Assembly (NCBI GenBank): GCA_021788495.1
Contig: JAJYKQ010000017.1
Span: 1 to 19,366, forward strand
Source: a bacterium
GTDB taxonomy: Bacteria > SZUA-79 > Acidulodesulfobacterales > Acidulodesulfobacteraceae
Length of the DNA: 19,366 nucleotides
Direction: 5' to 3'
Shown here: positions 14,664 through 19,366 of the stretch, piece after piece
How positions within the stretch are numbered: the stretch's first letter is position 1
Layout: every line of letters begins with the position of its first letter
Program-made: the position numbers and the translations under genes
The notes under the pieces: model-generated
Told to the model about the DNA's origin: nothing
Database searches by the model: none
What the model saw: only the letters and a program-made list of their open reading frames with translations

Positions 14664-15143
14664 TTATTTTAAAGATTCAAGATATTCCGCAACGGTTTTT
14701 AACTGAGTCGGATTTAGGTTATGATTTGGCATCATAGTGGTCTTATCGTGAACTTTAGGAGTATTGATCTGAACTTCAAGCCAATGTATAGAATGGCCTT
14801 TTGTTCCTTCTTTGTCGAGATTTGGACCTATAGTTCCGCCTTTCCCGTTAATTACGTGGCATCCCGTGCATCCCTGAGCGTTAATAATTTTCAATGCGGC
14901 GGTTTTTAAATTTCCGGCTGCCGGTTTGGGAGCGGATGCAGTTTTTGCTTTTGTTTTAGAAGTTTTCGATGTTTTTTTAGCTGCTTTTTTAGCGGCTTTA
15001 GCTGCTTTTTTAGCGGTTTTTTTGGCCGGTTTAGTCGGTGCAGCCGGTTTTTTTGCGCAACCGTAAAGACTGAAGCTTACCAATACTAAAAATAATGCGG
15101 TAAATAAAACGGTTAATCCTTTTTTTCCTTTCAATGCTTTCAA
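14664..15143 (-). CDS. Monohaem c-type cytochrome lipoprotein with histone-H1-like Lys/Ala linker
   Basis: A 159-residue exported electron carrier. The N-terminus is a lipoprotein signal peptide: KGKK, a hydrophobic stretch at 10-26, and lipobox LYGC with lipidated C29. Residues 31-75 are an extreme Lys/Ala/Thr/Pro linker built of AKKAAKKA- and TSKTK-like repeats, similar in composition to histone H1 tails. Residues 78-159 form a small cytochrome c: haem motif CTGCH (C92, C95, H96), GTIGPNLD, and M137/M138 in TTMMPNHNL as the likely sixth haem ligand, ending in a typical helix LKTVAEYLESLK. Expected location is the periplasmic face of a membrane, or the cell surface. The start is TTG at 15141-15143, supported by a strong AGGGAGGG 7 bases upstream. 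Single gene with its own terminator. Confidence 0.9.
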   Translation of the reverse strand: MKALKGKKGLTVLFTALFLVLVSFSLYGCAKKPAAPTKPAKKTAKKAAKAAKKAAKKTSKTSKTKAKTASAPKPAAGNLKTAALKIINAQGCTGCHVINGKGGTIGPNLDKEGTKGHSIHWLEVQINTPKVHDKTTMMPNHNLNPTQLKTVAEYLESLK

Positions 15144-15150
15144 TTTCTTA

Positions 15151-15158
15151 CCCTCCCT
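15151..15158 (-). promoter_or_regulatory. Shine-Dalgarno (AGGGAGGG) that decides a TTG start
   Basis: This strong ribosome site is spaced 7 bases from a TTG at 15141-15143 that begins the lipoprotein signal peptide of the cytochrome. No ATG is available near the signal peptide, and a second TTG three codons later is spaced too far. TTG is therefore the likely start. Confidence 0.75.
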
Positions 15159-15247
15159 AATTAATTAAAAATTAAATTAAATTTATAATCGTATTACCAT
15201 CACTTGTTAAATTAATTCAAAAAAAATGATTAAAATTATATGAAGTA

Positions 15248-15285
15248 TATACTATACTGCATGTATCGATATGTAGTATGGTATA
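15248..15285. promoter_or_regulatory. Imperfect dyad upstream of the cytochrome gene, possible operator
   Basis: TATACTATACTGCAT (15248-15262) faces ATGTAGTATGGTATA (15271-15285) around GTATCGAT; 13 of 15 positions pair. It lies about 105 bases upstream of the cytochrome start, in the 237-base gap 15144-15380, which otherwise holds AT-rich DNA and promoter-like hexamers (for example a TTGAAT and TAATAC pair on the minus strand). Position and symmetry fit a regulator site, but no regulator gene is nearby and a weak terminator of another kind cannot be excluded. Confidence 0.4.
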
Positions 15286-15380
15286 TTTATAAATACGATA
15301 TAACATTTGTTTCAGTCTTTCATTGACTTATTATCTTAATATATAATATAACTATTTTTAAATTTGTCAATAAATTTTTT

Positions 15381-17813
15381 TTATAAATTTATATTTATAA
15401 TTTTTAATCCTTCAGGCAGCAAACCATTTATTTTATCTTTTAAATCGGTCAAATTCATAGATGCGGCATGAATTTTTGGAATTCTCCCCTTAATGTACAG
15501 CTCGTCGCTTTCCGACATAAAAGGTATCGGGTTGGAAAAACTTAGTTTCGGTCTCAAAGTATATTCGGATTCTTTATATAACAGCGGAATTTTTATTATC
15601 CTGAAAGCTTTAAGCAGTATTTTAACGGTTTCCAAATGTCCGAGATATTTTGCTATTCCTCTTTTTGAATATGTAAAAGTTATTTCTGAAAACGGAACGG
15701 TTTTAACTTTAATATCATTATTGCCGTTAAAATTATAGAGTTCTACGCTGTTTATGCCGGTTTTATTAAAAAAGACGTCTTTATTTATACTGCTGTCATA
15801 ATTATCATTTACGCCGCTATTTTTATCTTTTTCATTTTCATTATTTTTAATATTATTTTTATGCATTTTTACATTTGCGGCTTTTGATGAATAAACCGGA
15901 CTTACGGTTTTAAAATCGCATACTCCGCATAAGCAGCATATTTTTCTGCAGTTTTGGGTAGAAAGGTATTCTCCGTCTATTTCGGAATTAAAATAATAAA
16001 TAGATTTAGCATTTTGCATGCAAGATTTTTTATATTCTTCTTTCAAAAATTTTTTATCGACCAGAATATCGATAAAATCCCACGGCAGCGGGTCGTTTAT
16101 ATTTTTTTCTTCATATAGATATTTAAAATAACCCTGATAAGATTGATAATCGTTTCCATGGCTAAACTTGTTTTCGTTTTGATTCCGGTTTTCGGTTTCT
16201 ATCGCTTTTATCCATGCATCAAAGTTGAAAAGCCTCGACTCGCTGTCGTAAACGGCTCCCGATTTGTACGCCTTATAGATAATTTTAGACGTAAATTCAT
16301 CCCCTCTCGATATCAGCGCTTCTACAAAACTCACCCTGGGATCCTGATATTTAAAATTTACGTTCAGCGGTTTTAATATCTTTTTTAAATAATTTATTTT
16401 AAAGCTAAGCGCTTCTTCTTTTTCCATAGGAAACCACTGAAAAGGAGTATGCGGTTTTGGAACGAAGTTATTGACGTTCACGGTAACGTTAAGTCCTTTT
16501 GCCGCTTTTTTTATTTTTACTATTAAAGAGGCTATTCCGTCCAAGTCGGCGATTCTTTCAAAAGGAAGACCTATCATAAAATAAAGTTTTAAAGACTTAT
16601 ATCCTTTTTGAGAAAGCCCTGCTGCTTCATTAAGCAGATCAGTTTCGGATATATTTTTATTTATGATATTTCTTAGTCTCTGGGTTCCGGCTTCCGGAGC
16701 CAGCGTAAAATTTGTTTTTTTTACTGCGGCGGTTTTTTTAAGTATATTTTCGCTTAATGAGCCGATTCTCATAGACGGAAACGACATCGATATCCTCTCT
16801 TCGGTAGTTAATTCCGCTAACTCGGAAAGAAGCGGTTCTATTTCGGAATAATCTCCGGTAGAAAGCGAAGACAGCGATATTTCCTCTAAACCGGTCGTAT
16901 GCAACCCGTGTTTTACGGCATTTACTACGGTATCTTTTTTCCTTTCCCTTACCGGCCTGTAAATATAACCGGCCTGGCAGAACCTGCATCCGGAAGAACA
17001 GCCCCTCGCTATCTCGACGGCAAGCCTGTTGTGGACGGTTTCTATAAGCGGTACGATATGCTTGTTAATATAAACATACTTGTTGGTTTTAAAATCAAAG
17101 TTATAATTTAAATCTATATCGTTAAGTAATGATTTTTTTACGCTTTTTGAAATTCCAGGCACATAAACGCCCCGTATTTCGGCAAGTTTTCTTTTAACGT
17201 AATTTCTGTAATCCGATATATCGACAACGCCTGATTTTAGGTCGTTTTTTGCTTCCAATACCGCATCGCATACCAGGGCGGTAGCAATTTCGCCGTCTCC
17301 TATTATGAAAAAATCCATAAAGTCATTTAACGGCAGAGGGTTAAAAGCGCAAGGTCCGCCCGCTCCAACGAAAGGAGAGTCCGTTCCGGTTCGGTCTTTA
17401 GAAAATAAGGGAATACCCGAAAGTTCAAGCATTAATAATATATTCGTATAGGATAGTTCATACTGAAGCGAAAAACCTGCTATGTCGAAATTTTTAATTT
17501 CTTCGAAAGATTCTAAAGAAAATAAAGGAATATTATGCTCTTTAAGTTTTGCGTTCATATCCGGATAAGGCAGGTAAACCCTTTCGCAGGCAATATAATC
17601 GACGGAGTTTAAAATATCGTATATTATTCCCATTCCTATATGGCTCATGCCGAGTTCGTAAAAATCGGGGAAAGCCAAAGCAAATTTTAAAGGAATATTT
17701 TTGATATCTTTTATGGTAGTTCCTGTTTCCAAACCCAGATATCTAACCGGTTTCTGGACGAAAGGCAGAACGTCGCCGTTCAGTTTGCTATAAAGTTTAT
17801 GGTTTTTTTTCAT
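15381..17813 (-). CDS. TIGR03960-type radical SAM protein fused to a C-terminal DUF2344 domain
   Basis: An 810-residue protein of the conserved TIGR03960 (B12-binding-like plus radical SAM) family with a C-terminal TIGR03936/DUF2344 domain; its molecular role is not established. KPVRYLGLE near residue 21 is the usual N-terminal motif, followed by a Rossmann-like region with FPDFYELGMSHIG (about 48-60) and GAGGPCAFNPLPL (about 150-162). The AdoMet cluster is ARGCSSGCRFCQAG with C272, C276, C279. APEAGTQRLR at about 372-381 and FMIGLPFE at 412-419 follow. A cysteine knot CRKICCLCGVC (622-632) comes before an Asn/Lys-rich low-complexity linker (about 648-685). DUF2344 (about 708-810) starts at FTYSKRGIAKYLGHLE. 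I use the ATG at 17811-17813; a TTG 16 codons upstream is also open but has no ribosome site. The RNase G or ribosomal L21 genes often beside this family are absent. Confidence 0.9.
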   Translation of the reverse strand: MKKNHKLYSKLNGDVLPFVQKPVRYLGLETGTTIKDIKNIPLKFALAFPDFYELGMSHIGMGIIYDILNSVDYIACERVYLPYPDMNAKLKEHNIPLFSLESFEEIKNFDIAGFSLQYELSYTNILLMLELSGIPLFSKDRTGTDSPFVGAGGPCAFNPLPLNDFMDFFIIGDGEIATALVCDAVLEAKNDLKSGVVDISDYRNYVKRKLAEIRGVYVPGISKSVKKSLLNDIDLNYNFDFKTNKYVYINKHIVPLIETVHNRLAVEIARGCSSGCRFCQAGYIYRPVRERKKDTVVNAVKHGLHTTGLEEISLSSLSTGDYSEIEPLLSELAELTTEERISMSFPSMRIGSLSENILKKTAAVKKTNFTLAPEAGTQRLRNIINKNISETDLLNEAAGLSQKGYKSLKLYFMIGLPFERIADLDGIASLIVKIKKAAKGLNVTVNVNNFVPKPHTPFQWFPMEKEEALSFKINYLKKILKPLNVNFKYQDPRVSFVEALISRGDEFTSKIIYKAYKSGAVYDSESRLFNFDAWIKAIETENRNQNENKFSHGNDYQSYQGYFKYLYEEKNINDPLPWDFIDILVDKKFLKEEYKKSCMQNAKSIYYFNSEIDGEYLSTQNCRKICCLCGVCDFKTVSPVYSSKAANVKMHKNNIKNNENEKDKNSGVNDNYDSSINKDVFFNKTGINSVELYNFNGNNDIKVKTVPFSEITFTYSKRGIAKYLGHLETVKILLKAFRIIKIPLLYKESEYTLRPKLSFSNPIPFMSESDELYIKGRIPKIHAASMNLTDLKDKINGLLPEGLKIININL

Positions 17814-17922
17814 GCTTATGTGATTATGTAATATATTATCATTATATAATATTACGGACAAAAAATTAACGGAAAAATTAAAATAAAATAATAAACATTG
17901 CTAATAAACTAATAAAATTATG

Positions 17923-17952
17923 TTGATTTATAAGGAAAAATAATCGTATAAT
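17923..17952 (+). promoter_or_regulatory. Promoter of the M50 protease gene, positioned for a leaderless mRNA
   Basis: TTGATT (17923-17928) and a perfect TATAAT (17947-17952) are 18 bases apart. The expected start point is about 7-9 bases further, at 17959-17961, which is the ATG itself. No Shine-Dalgarno lies in the correct window (an AAGGAAAA sits about 20 bases upstream, inside the promoter). The 147-base gap 17814-17960 is a divergent promoter region with the radical SAM gene. Confidence 0.6.
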
Positions 17953-17960
17953 GGTTTAAT

Positions 17961-18677
17961 ATGAATAATACGATTCAGCTTATAGTAATTGCAATAATTC
18001 CGGTTTTATTCGCCATTATACTTCACGAGGTTTCACACGGCTACGTGGCCCATATTTTCGGCGACGATACCGCAAAAAACGCAGGCAGGCTGACGCTTAA
18101 TCCTATTAAACATATCGACCCGTTTGGAACTATACTCCTCCCTTTATTATTAATTTTGGTAGGTTCTCCGTTTTTATTCGGCTATGCAAAGCCTGTTCCG
18201 GTAAATTTTAACGGGCTAAAAAATCCGAAAAGAGATACTGGATTCGTTGCGGCGGCAGGACCGGTCACTAATTTTATTCTGGCTTTTATATGTTTTGTTT
18301 TTTTAAAGATTATACTTTTTGAATTTCCGATTATGAATTTATATCTTGCATACTTCATAAGCCATCTTCACTTTCAGGCAGTGCACGGCTCCTCTGTTTT
18401 TAAATTTTTCGTTTATCCGGTAACTTTTATGCTTTTTATAGGTATAATGATAAATGTAATACTCGGAACTTTCAATTTAATACCTATCCCTCCATTGGAC
18501 GGCGGCAGGATAGCCGTCAGTCTTCTGCCGGAGCCTTTTTCGGGTTATTTGAGTAAATTAGAACCTTTCGGTATATTTTTAATTTTAATACTGCTTTTGA
18601 TCGACCCTGGCAATTTTTTAGTAGTTTCTTTTAACTTTATAGTAAACGATATAGTTTTAAAAAATCTTTATTTTTAA
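17961..18677 (+). CDS. Site-2 protease family (M50) membrane metalloprotease
   Basis: A 238-residue multi-pass zinc protease that would cut substrates within the membrane. HEVSH at 22-26 is the HExxH zinc motif in the first membrane helix. NLIPIPPLDGGR at 172-183 is the second conserved motif, with D180 as third zinc ligand. GRLTLNPIKHIDPFGT at 42-57, YAKPVPVNF (75-83) and AGPVTNF (99-105) are typical of the compact group of M50 proteins without PDZ or CBS domains. I see five or so hydrophobic helices. All catalytic residues are present. Substrate unknown. It is followed 48 bases later by scpA on the same strand; this M50-scpA neighbourhood is common in many bacteria, as far as I recall. Confidence 0.93.
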   Translation: MNNTIQLIVIAIIPVLFAIILHEVSHGYVAHIFGDDTAKNAGRLTLNPIKHIDPFGTILLPLLLILVGSPFLFGYAKPVPVNFNGLKNPKRDTGFVAAAGPVTNFILAFICFVFLKIILFEFPIMNLYLAYFISHLHFQAVHGSSVFKFFVYPVTFMLFIGIMINVILGTFNLIPIPPLDGGRIAVSLLPEPFSGYLSKLEPFGIFLILILLLIDPGNFLVVSFNFIVNDIVLKNLYF

Positions 18678-18725
18678 TGAATTTACTGTATTTTAATTCC
18701 GTTATATATATTATAGTTTATAATC

Positions 18726-19366
18726 ATGCATCCGATTAAACGGCAAGATACCGTAACTACTTCTTTAAATTCAAATTCCTTTTATCCCAAAGTAAACCTC
18801 GAAGCTTATAACGGACCTTTAGACCTGCTTTTAACTTTAATTAAAAAAAATAAAATCAATATATACGATATTCCGATAGTCGAAATAACAAACCAATATT
18901 TGGAAGCCATAGGCATCAGCGAAAAAAGCGGAATTTTGACTGAAGATGAAGATACGGCGGACGGCATAAACGGCGGCGGCGCCTTAAATTTAGATTCCGG
19001 CGGCGATTTTATAGTAATGGCGGCGCAGCTTATATATATTAAATCGGTAATGCTTCTGCCTAAACGCAATACCGAAAATGGCGAAGACGATAACGGCGAT
19101 ATAGAAGATCCTAGAGCCGAATTAACGGATATGCTTTTAGAATACAAGAAAGTAAAAGAAGTTGCCGAATTTTTAAATAACCGCCCTATACTCGGGCGCG
19201 ACGTGTTCGGAGTTAAAATTATTCAAAGCGATGAAGTTGAAGACGAAAACGGCACTCTTATCATACAAAATCAAAACAAAAATAACGGAGTCATTTTTGA
19301 AGCAAATATCTTCATACTTTCTAAATATTTTTACGATAAAATTAAAGAAGCCCAAAACAGGATTAG
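18726..19366 (+). CDS. scpA: Segregation and condensation protein A, N-terminal part (runs off window end)
   Basis: ScpA is the kleisin subunit that links SMC heads with ScpB for chromosome segregation. I translated 213 codons from the ATG at 18726-18728, open to the window end. NLEAYNGPLDLLLTLIKKNK at about 24-43 is the family's start signature, followed by INIYDIPIVEITNQYLEAI (about 44-63). Further on, FIVMAAQLIYIKSVMLLP and EDPRAELTDMLLEYKKVKE complete the SMC-binding N-terminal helices. Two low-complexity acidic/Gly-rich inserts (around EDEDTADGINGGG and ENGEDDNGDIED) lengthen the loops. A 23-residue Ser/Asn/Thr tail precedes the domain. No Shine-Dalgarno is visible; the ATG is the only good start before the signature. 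The C-terminal half, with the ScpA winged helix, is outside the window. Confidence 0.93.
   Translation, partial: MHPIKRQDTVTTSLNSNSFYPKVNLEAYNGPLDLLLTLIKKNKINIYDIPIVEITNQYLEAIGISEKSGILTEDEDTADGINGGGALNLDSGGDFIVMAAQLIYIKSVMLLPKRNTENGEDDNGDIEDPRAELTDMLLEYKKVKEVAEFLNNRPILGRDVFGVKIIQSDEVEDENGTLIIQNQNKNNGVIFEANIFILSKYFYDKIKEAQNRI

Noticed and set aside
17814..17861. A 16-codon TTG-started extension of the TIGR03960-type protein
   Set aside because: No ribosome site, no similarity to the family N-terminus, and it lies in a divergent promoter region; the ATG at 17813 is preferred, though not proven.
18806..19147. A 113-codon minus-strand open frame
   Set aside because: It is the complement of scpA, whose motifs are clear on the plus strand.
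1..19366. A new multi-gene defence or biosynthetic system
   Set aside because: Nearly every gene belongs to a known conserved family and no unexplained gene cluster, toxin-antitoxin pair, reverse transcriptase or phage gene was found.

Overview
This window is an AT-rich (I estimate mid-30s % GC by eye) bacterial chromosome segment, densely packed with mostly housekeeping genes. All genes up to about 17.8 kb lie on the minus strand except one tRNA; the last two protein genes lie on the plus strand. Two-subunit-type IHF/HU, C5-pathway HemL, a fused TIGR03960/DUF2344 radical SAM protein, a monohaem lipoprotein cytochrome, a GH57 enzyme and a CZB chemoreceptor together suggest a free-living, anaerobic or microaerobic Gram-negative bacterium of the deltaproteobacterial (Desulfobacterota-like) type. 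That lineage call is inference from gene content; no marker gene settles it.

Layout: (1) 1-480, the N-terminal part of cobalamin gene cbiB, cut by the window edge. (2) 533-4335, a soluble zinc-binding chemoreceptor whose stop codon overlaps the GTG start of a GH57 glucan enzyme. (3) 4414-7317, a probable operon read leftwards: IHF/HU, MiaB, PHP phosphoesterase, membrane-anchored TPR protein. MiaB ends before its usual C-terminal TRAM domain, beside repeat-like sequence. (4) 7474-9798, priA. (5) 10008-11465, a radical SAM protein of unknown substrate. (6) 11669-11828, two tandem palindromes in front of a tRNA-Ala(CGC). (7) 11916-13202, hemL. (8) 13394-15143, a membrane-anchored alpha/beta hydrolase and a TTG-started lipoprotein cytochrome c, separated by a clean intrinsic terminator. 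(9) 15381-17813, the TIGR03960-type radical SAM protein. (10) 17961-19366, on the plus strand, an M50 membrane protease with a promoter placed for a leaderless mRNA, then the start of scpA.

No defence system, prophage, CRISPR array, transposase or obviously new multi-gene system is visible. The less ordinary signals are: a 91-bp palindromic repeat present twice with a paired (compensatory) base change; the tandem hairpins at the tRNA; the TRAM-less MiaB; the cytochrome with a histone-H1-like Lys/Ala linker; the chemoreceptor-GH57 coupling; and the orphan radical SAM/Twitch protein. The two palindrome families resemble targets of IS200-like REP-associated transposases, but no such enzyme is encoded here.
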